In this document: piece by piece, positions 43,481 to 52,475 of the stretch
Position numbering within the stretch: the stretch's first letter is position 1
Layout: each line of letters opens with the position of its first letter
NCBI RefSeq assembly: GCF_920987055.1
Contig: NZ_CAKLBX010000001.1
Span: forward strand, 2,714,501-2,778,500
From: Novosphingobium sp. CECT 9465
GTDB lineage: Bacteria > Pseudomonadota > Alphaproteobacteria > Sphingomonadales > Sphingomonadaceae
Direction of reading: 5' to 3'
Length of the DNA stretch: 64,000 bases
Notes under the pieces: model-generated
Seen by the model: only the letters and a program-made list of their open reading frames with translations
Told to the model about the DNA's origin: nothing
Database searches by the model: none
Program-made: the position numbers and the translations under genes

Positions 43481-43496
43481 TGCAATTTGCCGCCCT
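43481..43496 (-). promoter_or_regulatory. Candidate sigma-54 promoter for the MotA-like gene
   Basis: AGGGCGG-CAAA-TTGCA on the minus strand keeps GG-N10-GC and a perfect -12 box, with a poorer -24 box, 64 bases before the gene. It is weaker than the flgB and transglycosylase promoters. Confidence 0.4.
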
Positions 43497-43513
43497 CCGG
43501 CAAGAGTTTGCCG
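43497..43513. promoter_or_regulatory. Palindromic activator-site candidate upstream of flgB
   Basis: CCGGCAAGAGTTTGCCG. Similar CCGGCAAA-x-TGCCG palindromes lie at 55931-55947 and partly at 55899-55915 in the fliC region. The position, about 45 bases upstream of the flgB -24 box, suits an enhancer for the sigma-54 activator encoded at 56057. Confidence 0.45.
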
Positions 43514-43556
43514 CTCAGCGCCCTTCCCGCCGCGCGAAACCCCGCAATCGCGCAAC

Positions 43557-43572
43557 TGGCACAGGCCTTGCT
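43557..43572 (+). promoter_or_regulatory. Sigma-54 promoter of the flgB operon
   Basis: TGGCACA-GGCC-TTGCT matches the -24/-12 consensus at all key positions, 37 bases before the flgB start. Confidence 0.8.
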
Positions 43573-43608
43573 GAAACATCGGCAACACCAACCCCAAGGC
43601 AACTGACG

Positions 43609-43956
43609 ATGGCTGAGTCCCTGTTCGGCATTCATGGCAAGGCGCTGGAACTGCGCTCGCAGCGCATGGGCCTGCTCACGTCCAATATCGCGAACGCGGC
43701 AACGCCCGGCTACAAGGCCAGGGACATCGATTTCGCCGCCGCGCTGAAAGCCCGCACAAGTGGCGCCAGCGCTGATCAGGCGATGGCGACGGCCACGCGT
43801 TATCGCGTCCCGGTCATGCCCAGCCTCGATGGCAACACCGTCGAAATGGCGACCGAGCAGACCGCCTTTGCCGAAAACGCGGTGGGATATTCCGCAACGC
43901 TCAATTTCCTGCGCGGCCGGGTCGAAACGATCACCCGCGCGATCAAGGGCGAATAA
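43609..43956 (+). CDS. flgB: Flagellar proximal rod protein FlgB
   Basis: A 115-residue rod protein with the N-terminal motif RSQRMGLLTSNIANAATPGY and a C-terminal helix (VGYSATLNFLRGRVETITRA) that pairs with it in the rod. First gene of the plus-strand hook-basal-body operon, 37 bases from a sigma-54 promoter. Slightly shorter than the enteric homologue (138). Confidence 0.95.
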   Translation: MAESLFGIHGKALELRSQRMGLLTSNIANAATPGYKARDIDFAAALKARTSGASADQAMATATRYRVPVMPSLDGNTVEMATEQTAFAENAVGYSATLNFLRGRVETITRAIKGE

Positions 43957-43959
43957 GCG

Positions 43960-44370
43960 ATGCCGACGAACGCCCCGCTCAATCTGTTCCAGGTCACTGG
44001 CCGGGCCATGTCCGCCCAGCTTGTCCGCATGAACGCGGCAGCATCGAACCTTGCCAACGCGGGAACGGTCACCACCACCGAGGCCGAAGCCTATCGCCCG
44101 CTGCGCCCGGTCTTTGCCGAACAGCTCGATCAGGCGAACGGCCTGTCAACCGTCCGCGTCGCCGCCGTCCAGCGGTCTGACGCAACGCCGATCCGCCAGC
44201 ACGATCCCGGCCATCCGCTGGCCGACGAGAACGGCGATGTCTGGACCGCCCCGGTCGATGAAAACGCCGAGATGGTCGAGATGCTCGAAAGCTCGCGCCA
44301 GTACCAGAATGTGGTCGAGGCGATGCAGACCGCAAAACAGCTCATGCTTGAAACGATGAGGATGAAATAA
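43960..44370 (+). CDS. flgC: Flagellar proximal rod protein FlgC
   Basis: A 136-residue rod protein: FQVTGRAMSAQLVRMNAAAS, NLANAGTVTTTEAEAYRPLR, and the C-terminal NAEMVEMLESSRQYQNVVEA typical of FlgC. Spaced three bases from flgB; its stop overlaps the flgD start by one base (TAATG), consistent with coupled translation. Confidence 0.95.
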   Translation: MPTNAPLNLFQVTGRAMSAQLVRMNAAASNLANAGTVTTTEAEAYRPLRPVFAEQLDQANGLSTVRVAAVQRSDATPIRQHDPGHPLADENGDVWTAPVDENAEMVEMLESSRQYQNVVEAMQTAKQLMLETMRMK

Positions 44371-44705
44371 TGTCGATCGCTTCCGTAACCGCAACCACCG
44401 GCGTCAATGGCGCGCAAACTTCCTCCAGCGTCGGACAAGGCTGGGGCGGCATGGGCGCTGAAGATTTCGTCAAGTTGCTGACCACGCAATTGCAGAATCA
44501 GGACCCGACCGAGCCGGTCGACAATTCGCAGATGCTCGCCCAGCTCGCGCAGTTTTCCTCGCTGTCGGCCCAGAACGATATGAACGAAACGCTCGGCACG
44601 ATTGCGGCTCAGGGCGACACCCTCGCGCAGATTTCGGCCAAGCTCGACACGCTCAACACAACCGTTGCGGGTCTGACCGCAGGCAGTGCCACCACCACCG
44701 CCTGA
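44370..44705 (+). CDS. flgD: Hook scaffold protein FlgD, short form
   Basis: 111 residues containing the FlgD N-terminal core (EDFVKLLTTQLQNQDPTEPV, DNSQMLAQLAQFSSLSAQND), which caps the growing hook and directs FlgE polymerisation. FlgD usually exceeds 200 residues; the C-terminal tudor/fibronectin-like part is missing. The frame ends naturally in a Thr-rich tail with no sign of a frameshift, so the short form is probably functional. Confidence 0.92.
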   Translation: MSIASVTATTGVNGAQTSSSVGQGWGGMGAEDFVKLLTTQLQNQDPTEPVDNSQMLAQLAQFSSLSAQNDMNETLGTIAAQGDTLAQISAKLDTLNTTVAGLTAGSATTTA

Positions 44706-44741
44706 TCCCCCGCCTACCACCGTCCCAGCAGGAGACTTCCC

Positions 44742-45569
44742 ATGTCCTTCTACACTTCCCTGAACGGCCTCAAGAACGCCCAGACCGACCTTGGCGTGAT
44801 CAGCCACAACATCGCCAACGCCGAAACCACGGGCTTCAAGAAGAGCCGCACCGAATTTGCCGACATCGTCGTCGGCAGCGCCTTCACCAACCCCAAGCTG
44901 GTCGTCGGCATTGGCGCGGCTGTGGAATCGATCAGCCAGAACTTCGCGCTCGGTCCCATCGAACAGACCGGTTCGGCGCTCGATCTGGCGATCAACGGTG
45001 ATGGCTTCTTCACCACCAAGAACGTGGTAACCGGCCAGACCCTTTTCACGCGCAATGGCAGCCTGACCGTGGACGGCGCAGGCTTCATCTCTGACGGATC
45101 GGGCAATCGCCTGCAGGCCTTCCCCACCGATACCACCGGCACGATCACATCGACCACGCCCGCCGATGCGGTGATCCCCGCCAGCAACGGCAATGATGCC
45201 AATGGCAATCCCATTGAATTTGCAGGCATTACCGTGGGTGACGATGGCGCGATCACCGCGTCCTATGCCGATGGATCAAACGTCATCATCGGCAAGGTCG
45301 CGCTCGCCAGCTTCATCGCGCCGCAGGGCCTCAAGCAGGTGGGTTCGTCCAACTGGGTGACGACCGGCATTTCGGGCGCTGCGAATTATGGCCAGCCGAG
45401 CACCGGCCAGTACGGATCGCTGCTGTCAGGCGCGCTCGAACGCTCGAACGTGGATATTGCCGAGGAACTGGTCAGCCTGATCACCGCCCAGCGCAATTTT
45501 CAGGCGAACGCCAAGGCGATCGATACCGCCACGCAGATCTCGCAGACCGTGATCCAGCTACAAAGCTAA
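44742..45569 (+). CDS. flgE: Flagellar hook protein FlgE, short
   Basis: 275 residues. The N-terminus MSFYTSLNGLKNAQTDLGVI and SHNIANAETTGFKKSRTEFA, and the C-terminus SGALERSNVDIAEELVSLIT with QRNFQANAKAIDTATQI, are those of hook and rod axial proteins. Its position between flgD and flgF identifies FlgE. The enteric hook protein has about 400 residues; here the middle D1/D2 region is reduced, with little more than one surface domain. The start ATG follows GGAGA. Confidence 0.92.
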   Translation: MSFYTSLNGLKNAQTDLGVISHNIANAETTGFKKSRTEFADIVVGSAFTNPKLVVGIGAAVESISQNFALGPIEQTGSALDLAINGDGFFTTKNVVTGQTLFTRNGSLTVDGAGFISDGSGNRLQAFPTDTTGTITSTTPADAVIPASNGNDANGNPIEFAGITVGDDGAITASYADGSNVIIGKVALASFIAPQGLKQVGSSNWVTTGISGAANYGQPSTGQYGSLLSGALERSNVDIAEELVSLITAQRNFQANAKAIDTATQISQTVIQLQS

Positions 45570-45592
45570 CCCTTTGATCTGAAAGCCTTGCC

Positions 45593-46333
45593 ATGGACCG
45601 CCTGATCTACACCGCCTATTCCGGGATGACCGGATCGACCGTGCGCCAGCGCGTGATCGCCAGCAACATGGCCAACGCCCAGACCATCGGCTTTCGCGCC
45701 GAGATGCTGACGACCACGCCGATGACGCTGAAAGGCCCCAGCCTTGAAGCGCGCGCGATGACCGATGGCGAAGTGCGCGGCGCATCGATGGCGCAGGGCG
45801 CGCTGATCGAAACGGGCAAGCCGCTCGACGTGGCGCTGTCGGGCGACACGATGCTGTCGGTCCAGGCCGAGGACGGCAGCGAGGTCTATACCCGGCGCGG
45901 CGATCTTTCGGTCAGCGCAGGCGGTGTGTTGCAGAACGGCGATGGCCGCCCGGTCATTGGCGAAGGCGGGCCGATCACGGTGCCGCTGGGATCAAGGGTC
46001 ACGATTTCCGCCGATGGCGGCGTGAACGTGGCCAACCCAGAAACGCCCGACCAGCCGCCGCAGAATATCGGCCGGATCAAGATTGCCTCCACTACCGGCA
46101 GCCAGATCGACAAAGGTCTCGACGGGCTGTTCCGCGTCAACGGCGGTGGCGTTCTCCCGCAGGACGAGGAGGCGCGGCTGATGGTCGGCAGCCTTGAACA
46201 GTCGAACGTCGATCCCACCCGCATCCTTGTCGAGATGGTCGAGGCGCAGCGCCTGTTCGATATCCGCACCAAGGTCGTCAGCCAGGCGCGCGAGGTGGAT
46301 GAATCCAGCGCCGCGCTGATGCGCATTTCCTGA
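45593..46333 (+). CDS. flgF: Flagellar proximal rod protein FlgF
   Basis: A 246-residue axial protein: MDRLIYTAYSGMTGSTVRQR, VIASNMANAQTIGFRAEMLT, and the C-terminal SLEQSNVDPTRILVEMVEAQ RLFDIRTK pattern in two adjoining blocks. The order flgE-flgF-flgG and the length match FlgF, which sits below FlgG in the rod. Confidence 0.95.
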   Translation: MDRLIYTAYSGMTGSTVRQRVIASNMANAQTIGFRAEMLTTTPMTLKGPSLEARAMTDGEVRGASMAQGALIETGKPLDVALSGDTMLSVQAEDGSEVYTRRGDLSVSAGGVLQNGDGRPVIGEGGPITVPLGSRVTISADGGVNVANPETPDQPPQNIGRIKIASTTGSQIDKGLDGLFRVNGGGVLPQDEEARLMVGSLEQSNVDPTRILVEMVEAQRLFDIRTKVVSQAREVDESSAALMRIS

Positions 46334-46351
46334 ACCTAGAGGACAGACCCC

Positions 46352-47140
46352 ATGCCAAGCTCAGCCCTTCACGTCGCCCGCACCGGGCTTGAGGCGCAGG
46401 ACACGCGGATGCGCGTGATCGCCAACAACCTTGCCAATATCGGCACCACCGGCTTCAAACGCGACCGCGCCAACTTTGCCACGCTCGCCTATCAGGACGC
46501 GCGCGTGGCGGGGCAGCAGTCTTCCACCGAAACCGCCTATGCCACCGGGCTGAACCTCGGCACCGGCGTTTCGCTTCAGGCCACCACGCGGATCGACACG
46601 CAGGGCACCCTCCAGACCACCGGCAATGCACTGGATCTGGCGCTGGATGGCGAAGGCTATTTTCAGGTGACGATGCCCGGCGGCCAGTTGGGCTATACCC
46701 GCGCGGGCAACTTCAGCCGTTCGGCAGAAGGAACGCTGGTGACGGCGCAGGGCTATGCGCTGAATCCCGCGATCACCATCCCCGAAGGCGCCAGCGCGAT
46801 CACGATTTCGCAGGATGGCACGGTTTCGGCCACGGTTGCGGGCAATACCGAGCCGACCGAACTGGGCCAGGTCACCATCGCCAGCTTCGCCAATCCCGGC
46901 GGCCTGCGGTCGATGGGCGACAACTTCCTTCAGGAAACCGCCGCATCTGGCGCGGCGCAGGTCGGCATCGCGGGCGATCAGGGACGCGGCCATATCCAGC
47001 AGGGCTATCTCGAAGCCTCGAACGTCAACGTCGTCGAGGAACTGGTCGACATGATCGAGGCGCAGCGCGCCTACGAGATCAATTCCAAGATGATCTCGGC
47101 GGTCGACGAAATGCTCCAGAACGCCAACCAGACACTGTGA
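46352..47140 (+). CDS. flgG: Flagellar distal rod protein FlgG
   Basis: A 262-residue rod protein, very close to the family norm (about 260). It has VARTGLEAQDTRMRVIANNL, ANIGTTGFKRDRANFATLAY and the FlgG-specific YTRAGNFSRSAEGTLVTAQG. The C-terminus reads EASNVNVVEELVDMIEAQRA. It forms the distal rod inside the L and P rings. The stop overlaps the flgH start region. Confidence 0.97.
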   Translation: MPSSALHVARTGLEAQDTRMRVIANNLANIGTTGFKRDRANFATLAYQDARVAGQQSSTETAYATGLNLGTGVSLQATTRIDTQGTLQTTGNALDLALDGEGYFQVTMPGGQLGYTRAGNFSRSAEGTLVTAQGYALNPAITIPEGASAITISQDGTVSATVAGNTEPTELGQVTIASFANPGGLRSMGDNFLQETAASGAAQVGIAGDQGRGHIQQGYLEASNVNVVEELVDMIEAQRAYEINSKMISAVDEMLQNANQTL

Positions 47141-47883
47141 TGGCCATGAACACACCCTTCGAACGTCATTTTGCAGGCGGAACCGTTGCCCCACGTCGCC
47201 GCAGCAGCGCAATCGGCGCACTGCTGGCAGGGACGCTGGCCACCGCTGCCGTCGTGTTCCTTACCGATCCCGCCAGCGCCGCGCGGCCCAAACCGGGCTT
47301 CGAACCGGCGCTACCCCAGGCACAAGCTGCGGTCGCCACGCCGCCCACCGCAGGTTCGATCTTCAACGCCAGCACCGGATACGCGGGGCTGGTCGAAGGC
47401 CGCCGCGCAAGATCGGTGGGTGATCCGCTGACGGTCGTCCTGATCGAAAACTTCACCTCGGCCAAGACTGCCGGGGCCAAGACCCAGAAGTCGGGACAGT
47501 TCTCGGTCACCCCGCCCACCGCAGGACCGCTGAAGTTCCTGAACCCCAATGCCCTTAATGCTTCGGGCGGTTCGTCGTTCAATGGTCAGGGTAACGCCTC
47601 GCAGACGAGCACGCTCGCCGGTGAGGTCGGGGTGACCATCGCAGAAGTGCGGGCGAACGGCACGGCGCTTGTCCGGGGGGAGAAGCGCATGATGTTGAGC
47701 CAGGGTCAGGAATGGGTGCAGTTTTCAGGGATCGTGCGCCTTGGCGACATCGACCCGGAAAACCGCATCCTTTCCACCCAGATCGCGGATGCGCGCGTCG
47801 AATACACCGGCAACGGGTCGGTCGGCCGCGCCAGCCGCGAGGGCTGGCTGAGCAAGTTCTTCAACGCGATTTCGCCCTTTTGA
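47140..47883 (+). CDS. flgH: Flagellar L-ring protein FlgH, without lipobox
   Basis: 247 residues. The family core is present: SIFNASTGYAGLVEGRRARS, VGDPLTVVLIE, VGVTIAEVRANGTALVRGEK, then FSGIVRLGDIDPENRILSTQ. FlgH is normally an outer-membrane lipoprotein, but this protein has no cysteine at all. Its N-terminus (RRRSSAIGALLAGTLATAAV, then DPASAARP) is a Sec-type signal with an ordinary cleavage site. GTG at 47137 or ATG at 47140 may start it; both overlap the flgG stop. Confidence 0.93.
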   Translation: MAMNTPFERHFAGGTVAPRRRSSAIGALLAGTLATAAVVFLTDPASAARPKPGFEPALPQAQAAVATPPTAGSIFNASTGYAGLVEGRRARSVGDPLTVVLIENFTSAKTAGAKTQKSGQFSVTPPTAGPLKFLNPNALNASGGSSFNGQGNASQTSTLAGEVGVTIAEVRANGTALVRGEKRMMLSQGQEWVQFSGIVRLGDIDPENRILSTQIADARVEYTGNGSVGRASREGWLSKFFNAISPF

Positions 47884-47893
47884 GGCTTTGACA

Positions 47894-48994
47894 ATGCTGG
47901 TTCGGTTCATCCTTCCCCTGATCGTCGCCATGGCCGCGCTCACCCCCGCGCCCGCCATGGCTGAGCGGGTACGCGATCTGGGCGAATTCCAGGGCGTACG
48001 CGCCAATCAGCTCACCGGCTACGGCATCGTCGTGGGCCTTGCAGGCACGGGCGATGACAACCTCGAATACCTGACGCAGGCGATGAAAGGCACCGCAGGG
48101 CGGCTTGGCGTACAACTGCCCGCAGGTGTTTCGCCGGGGCTGAAGAACGCCGCCGCCGTGGTGATCACGGCAGAGCTTCCCGCCTTTGCCAAACCCGGCC
48201 AGCGCATCGATGTGACGGTATCGACCATTGGCAAGGCCAAGTCGCTGCGCGGCGGTGCGCTGATCATGGCCCCGCTGGTGGGCGCGGACGGACAGATATA
48301 CGCCATGGCACAGGGCAATCTTGCCGTCGGCGGCCTTGGCATCACCGCGCGCGACGGATCGCAACTGACCGTGAACGTACCCACCGTGGGCCGCATTGCC
48401 GAAGGGGCGAGCGTGGAGCGCGCGGTATCATCGGGCTTTGACAGCGGCGAAGTGCTGCGCTGGAACCTGTTCGAGGCCGATTTCCTGACCGCCCAGCGCG
48501 TGCGCGATGCGATCAACGCCCGCTTTCCCCAAGCCGCCACCATCGAGGACGGCATCACCCTTGCGCTGCGCTTGCCCGCAGGCGCGGATTCGCGCGCCAC
48601 GGCGATGGCGTCGATCGAGATGCTCGACATCACCCCTGCGGAAACCGCAGCGCGGGTGATCGTCAACAGCCGTACCGGCACCGTGGTCATCAACAGCGCG
48701 GTGCGTCTTTCGCCCGCCGCGATCAGCCACGGCAGGCTGGTGGTCAAGATCGACGAGAAAAACCAGGTTTCGCAGCCCAACGCGCTTGCGCGCGGGCAGA
48801 CAGCGGTGACCCCTGCCAGCGAGATCGACGTGCAGGAAAAGGAAGCCAAGGTTGCGCTGTTCAAGCCCGGCGCTTCGCTGTCCTCGCTGGTCGATGCGCT
48901 GAACACGCTGGGCACCAGCCCATCCGATCTTGTGGCCATCCTTGAAGCGTTGAAGCAGGCGGGCGCGCTCAAAGCCGAAATGGTAGTGATCTGA
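47894..48994 (+). CDS. flgI: Flagellar P-ring protein FlgI
   Basis: 366 residues from ATG 47894 (TTG two codons earlier is possible). A signal peptide (LVRFILPLIVAMAALTPAPA, cut near AMA-ERV) leads into the conserved VRDLGEFQGVRANQLTGYGI VVGLAGTGDD region in two adjoining blocks. It assembles in the periplasm with FlgA help. Normal length. Its stop overlaps the flgJ start by one base. Confidence 0.97.
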   Translation: MLVRFILPLIVAMAALTPAPAMAERVRDLGEFQGVRANQLTGYGIVVGLAGTGDDNLEYLTQAMKGTAGRLGVQLPAGVSPGLKNAAAVVITAELPAFAKPGQRIDVTVSTIGKAKSLRGGALIMAPLVGADGQIYAMAQGNLAVGGLGITARDGSQLTVNVPTVGRIAEGASVERAVSSGFDSGEVLRWNLFEADFLTAQRVRDAINARFPQAATIEDGITLALRLPAGADSRATAMASIEMLDITPAETAARVIVNSRTGTVVINSAVRLSPAAISHGRLVVKIDEKNQVSQPNALARGQTAVTPASEIDVQEKEAKVALFKPGASLSSLVDALNTLGTSPSDLVAILEALKQAGALKAEMVVI

Positions 48995-49311
48995 TGGACG
49001 TTTCAGCCACTCCCGCCGCCACAGCGCTCACCCTCGGCCCGAAAGTACCGAGCGACCGCGAGAAGCTGACGGCGGCGGCCAAGCAGTTCGAGGCGATCTT
49101 CGTCCGGCAGATGCTGGCAAGCGCGCGCGCGACAAGCTTTGGCAAGGATGGCCTGTTTGGCCAGATGGACCAGACTTTCGTGCAGATGCGCGACGATCGC
49201 TTTGCCGAAATCGCATCGCAGACCGGCGCACTGGGCCTTGCCAAGCAGATCGAGAACCATCTGGCCGCGCTGCTTCCCGCAGACGCGGCAAAGACGCAAG
49301 GGGCCAAGTAA
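48994..49311 (+). CDS. flgJ: Rod-binding protein FlgJ, N-terminal domain only
   Basis: 105 residues with the rod-capping region KLTAAAKQFEAIFVRQMLAS and LFGQMDQTFVQMRDDRFAEI. In enteric bacteria FlgJ has a second, muramidase domain; here it is absent and a separate transglycosylase is encoded at 39993. This single-domain form is common in alphaproteobacteria. Confidence 0.93.
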   Translation: MDVSATPAATALTLGPKVPSDREKLTAAAKQFEAIFVRQMLASARATSFGKDGLFGQMDQTFVQMRDDRFAEIASQTGALGLAKQIENHLAALLPADAAKTQGAK

Positions 49312-49314
49312 GCC

Positions 49315-50652
49315 ATGGCTTCGGACCTGCTCTCGATTGGCCGCAGCGGCGCGCTGGCCGCCCGCATCGGGCTGGACGTTACCGCCCAGAACATCGCCAA
49401 TGCCTCGTCCGAAGGCTACGTCCGGCGCTCGGCCAAGATGGCCGAAGTAGCGTCGAGCGGCGGCGCCTATCGCATTGGCGACCTTTCGCTTTCGGGCGTA
49501 AGGCTCGATTCCATCACGCGCAATGCCGATGCCTTCCGCCAGGCCGAAGTGCGCCGCACCGGATCGGATGTGGCGCGCGGCACCGCCGAGGCGGCGGGGC
49601 TTGCCAACATCGAATCCGCTATCGAGCAATCGGGCGTCTACGATGCCATCGTCGGTTTGGAATCCGCGCTCCAGCAATTGACGCAGGACCCTGTCGATAC
49701 AAGCCTGCGCGCATCGGTGATCGAAAAGGCGCGGACCATGGTCGGCACGTTCCAGATCGCCGCGCAGGAACTGGACGCGGCGGGCGAAGGGCTGCAATTC
49801 CTTGCCACCGACGGCGTGACGCAAGTCAACCGCATCGCCGGCGAACTGGCGCGGACCAACACGCGGCTTAGCCGTGCATCGGACGCCAGCAGCGACAAGA
49901 CCGCGCTGCTCGACCAGCGCGACAAGTTGCTCCAGCAGCTGAGCGAATACGGCAATATCGGCACGACCTTTGCCACAGACGGCACCGTGGCGGTCAAACT
50001 GGGCGGCACCACCGGGCGCGATCTGGTGACCGGCGGCAATGCCCTGACCGTGGGCATGACCACCGCTGGCGATGGCACGGTGTCTTTCGACGTGGGCGGC
50101 GCGGGCCTGACGCTTTCGGGCGGATCGCTGGCCGGGCAGCAACTGGCGCTGGGCAAGCTGGCGCAACTGAAGCTCGACGTGGATGGTCTTGCCGAAGATA
50201 TCGTCGATACCTTCAATGCCGCGCAATTGACCGGCGACGATCTGGACGGCGATCCGGGCGCGGCGATCTTTTCCGGCAGCACCGCCGCCACAATGACGCT
50301 GGCAGTGTCCGACGTGCGCAAGCTGGCGACCGCGCCGCTGAACGGCACCATCGGCAGCCGCGATGCGAGCAACCTTTCCGCGATCCGGCTTGCCGTCTCC
50401 ACGCTGAACCCGGCGGACGGGATGGACCAGATCCTGTTGGACGTTTCGGGCACCCTTGCCGGGCGCAACGTGACGCTCGGCGCGTTGCAGACCATTGCCG
50501 ATACCGCGCAAGTGGCGCTTTCGGCGCAATCGGGCGTCGATCTCGATGCCGAGGCGGTCAACCTCGTGCGCTATCAGCAGGCATTCCAGGCATCGGGCAA
50601 GGTCATGCAGGTAGCCTCTGACATTTTCGACACCCTGTTGGGGATTGGATAA
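49315..50652 (+). CDS. flgK: Hook-filament junction protein FlgK
   Basis: 445 residues. The N-terminus LSIGRSGALAARIGLDVTAQ and NIANASSEGYVRRSAKMAEV, the middle FQIAAQELDAAGEGLQFLAT and the C-terminal SGVDLDAEAVNLVRYQQAFQ are those of HAP1. It is shorter than in E. coli (547). It links hook to filament and is a likely FlgN client. Starts three bases after flgJ. Confidence 0.95.
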   Translation: MASDLLSIGRSGALAARIGLDVTAQNIANASSEGYVRRSAKMAEVASSGGAYRIGDLSLSGVRLDSITRNADAFRQAEVRRTGSDVARGTAEAAGLANIESAIEQSGVYDAIVGLESALQQLTQDPVDTSLRASVIEKARTMVGTFQIAAQELDAAGEGLQFLATDGVTQVNRIAGELARTNTRLSRASDASSDKTALLDQRDKLLQQLSEYGNIGTTFATDGTVAVKLGGTTGRDLVTGGNALTVGMTTAGDGTVSFDVGGAGLTLSGGSLAGQQLALGKLAQLKLDVDGLAEDIVDTFNAAQLTGDDLDGDPGAAIFSGSTAATMTLAVSDVRKLATAPLNGTIGSRDASNLSAIRLAVSTLNPADGMDQILLDVSGTLAGRNVTLGALQTIADTAQVALSAQSGVDLDAEAVNLVRYQQAFQASGKVMQVASDIFDTLLGIG

Positions 50653-50658
50653 ACCGCC

Positions 50659-51576
50659 ATGAGCACGATCTACGGCACATCGACCAGCGCCTTCTACGAA
50701 CGCTCGCTGATGGATCTGACCGCCTTGCGCAAGCAGGCGGAGGAGACGCAGGCCGAGATGTCGACGGGCGAGCGCCTGCAGCGATCGTCCGACGATCCCG
50801 TGGCGGCATCGCGCCTGCGTCGGCTCGCGCGCGCGGAATCGTTCGACCAGATCGACGAGGCCGCCGCCAACCGCGCGACCGCCGACCTGACGCTGACCGA
50901 TGGCGCGCTGACGCAGTTCGCCAACTTCGTGACGCGGATGCAGGAACTGGCGACGCAGGCCGCATCATCCACGCTGAGCGACAGCCAGCGCGCCGGGATC
51001 GGGCAGGAAGTGGCGCAGATTCGCGAGAATCTCGTGGCGCTGGCCAACACGCGCGACGGATCGGGCCGGGCGCTGTTCGGCGGCGAGAGTTCGGGCGATG
51101 CCTATTCGCTGACCGCAGGCGTTGCGCAATACGATGGCACTGCCACGGCGGGCCTTGTCGCATTGGGTGACGGGCAGACCGTGGCGCGCGGGGTGACCGG
51201 GCCGGAATTCCTTGAGTTCACATCGGGCGGCGCATCGTTCGACCTGCTCGCCGTTGCCAAGGATCTTGCCGAAGCCCTGCAATCGGGCACCGGCGGCGCG
51301 AGCGCGGCCAATGCAGCGCTGAGTGTGCTGAGCGACGGGCTGGAATCGATCACCACCGCGCAGACGGTGATCGGATCGCGCCTCAACTGGATCGATCTCA
51401 ACACCGAACGGCGCACCAGCCTTTCGGAACTGCGCACGGTGGAACAGACCGAAATCGGCGGGAACGACCTGACCGAATCCATCGCGCGGTTGCAGAACAC
51501 GATGCTCGTGCTCGAAGCCAGTCAGGCGAGCTTTTCGCGGCTTGCCAACCTTTCGCTGTTTGACGTGCTCAATTGA
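50659..51576 (+). CDS. flgL: Hook-filament junction protein FlgL
   Basis: 305 residues with flagellin-like ends: MSTGERLQRSSDDPVAASRL near the N-terminus and NDLTESIARLQNTMLVLEAS, then FSRLANLSLFDVLN at the end. The position immediately after flgK identifies it as HAP3. Normal length for FlgL (about 300). Confidence 0.93.
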   Translation: MSTIYGTSTSAFYERSLMDLTALRKQAEETQAEMSTGERLQRSSDDPVAASRLRRLARAESFDQIDEAAANRATADLTLTDGALTQFANFVTRMQELATQAASSTLSDSQRAGIGQEVAQIRENLVALANTRDGSGRALFGGESSGDAYSLTAGVAQYDGTATAGLVALGDGQTVARGVTGPEFLEFTSGGASFDLLAVAKDLAEALQSGTGGASAANAALSVLSDGLESITTAQTVIGSRLNWIDLNTERRTSLSELRTVEQTEIGGNDLTESIARLQNTMLVLEASQASFSRLANLSLFDVLN

Positions 51577-51607
51577 GCAGCGCCTTGCCAGACCGGGATA
51601 ATTTTCC

Positions 51608-52471
51608 ATGTTCGTGATCGTCGGCCTTGTCATCCTCCTTGCCATGGTGTTCGGCGGCTTTGCCATCACCGGCGGCGATCTTGGCCCGGTGCTGCACGCG
51701 CTGCCGCACGAAATGCTGATTATCGGCGGGGCTGCGGTGGGCGCGATCATCACCGGCAATTCGATGCACGAACTGAAAGGCATCGGCGGCGGCTTTGCCA
51801 AGACCTTCAAAGGGCCAAAGCACAACAAGCAGGATCACGTCGATGCGATCGTGCTGTGCACCAAGCTGATGAAGATCCTGCGCAGCGATGGCCCGGTGGC
51901 GCTGGAAAGCCACGTCACCGATCCCAAGAATTCGCCGATCTTTGCCGAATACCCCCGCCTGCTGGGCAACAAGGCGCTGGTTTCGCTGATCTGCGATACG
52001 CTGACGCTGATCGTGGTATCATCGGGCACGCTTGAGGTTCACGCGGTGGAAGACGTGATGGACCATGCGATGAAAACGCATTTTCACGAGGAAACCGAAG
52101 CGCAGCACGCGATTCAAGGCCTTGCCGACGCGCTCCCCGCACTGGGCATCGTTGCCGCCGTGCTGGGCGTGGTCAAGACCATGGGTTCCATCGACAAGCC
52201 CCCGGCGATTCTGGGCGGGATGATCGGTTCGGCGCTGGTGGGCACGTTCCTCGGCATTCTGCTGGCCTATGGCATCGTCGCGCCCATCGCGGGGCGGCTC
52301 AAGCAGGTGCTCGATCAGGACGAGATGATCTTTCAGGCTGTCAAGCAGGTGATCATCGCCAGCCTGCACGGCTGGCCGCAGCCGCTGGTCGTGGAAAGCG
52401 CGCGGTCCGGCCTTGGCCATGCGTTCCGCCCCGGCCTGTCGGAACTGCTAGACGCACTGCGCGGGCGCTGA
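51608..52471 (+). CDS. motA: Flagellar stator protein MotA
   Basis: 287 residues with four membrane segments (FVIVGLVILLAMVFGGFAIT at the start) and the MotA core ALPALGIVAAVLGVVKTMGS, then LVGTFLGILLAYGIVAPIAG. The charged cytoplasmic loop (MKTHFHEETEAQHA) is long. With MotB it forms the torque-generating ion channel; the type looks proton-driven. Encoded directly after flgL and coupled closely to motB (4 bases apart). Confidence 0.95.
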   Translation: MFVIVGLVILLAMVFGGFAITGGDLGPVLHALPHEMLIIGGAAVGAIITGNSMHELKGIGGGFAKTFKGPKHNKQDHVDAIVLCTKLMKILRSDGPVALESHVTDPKNSPIFAEYPRLLGNKALVSLICDTLTLIVVSSGTLEVHAVEDVMDHAMKTHFHEETEAQHAIQGLADALPALGIVAAVLGVVKTMGSIDKPPAILGGMIGSALVGTFLGILLAYGIVAPIAGRLKQVLDQDEMIFQAVKQVIIASLHGWPQPLVVESARSGLGHAFRPGLSELLDALRGR

Positions 52472-52475
52472 TCCG

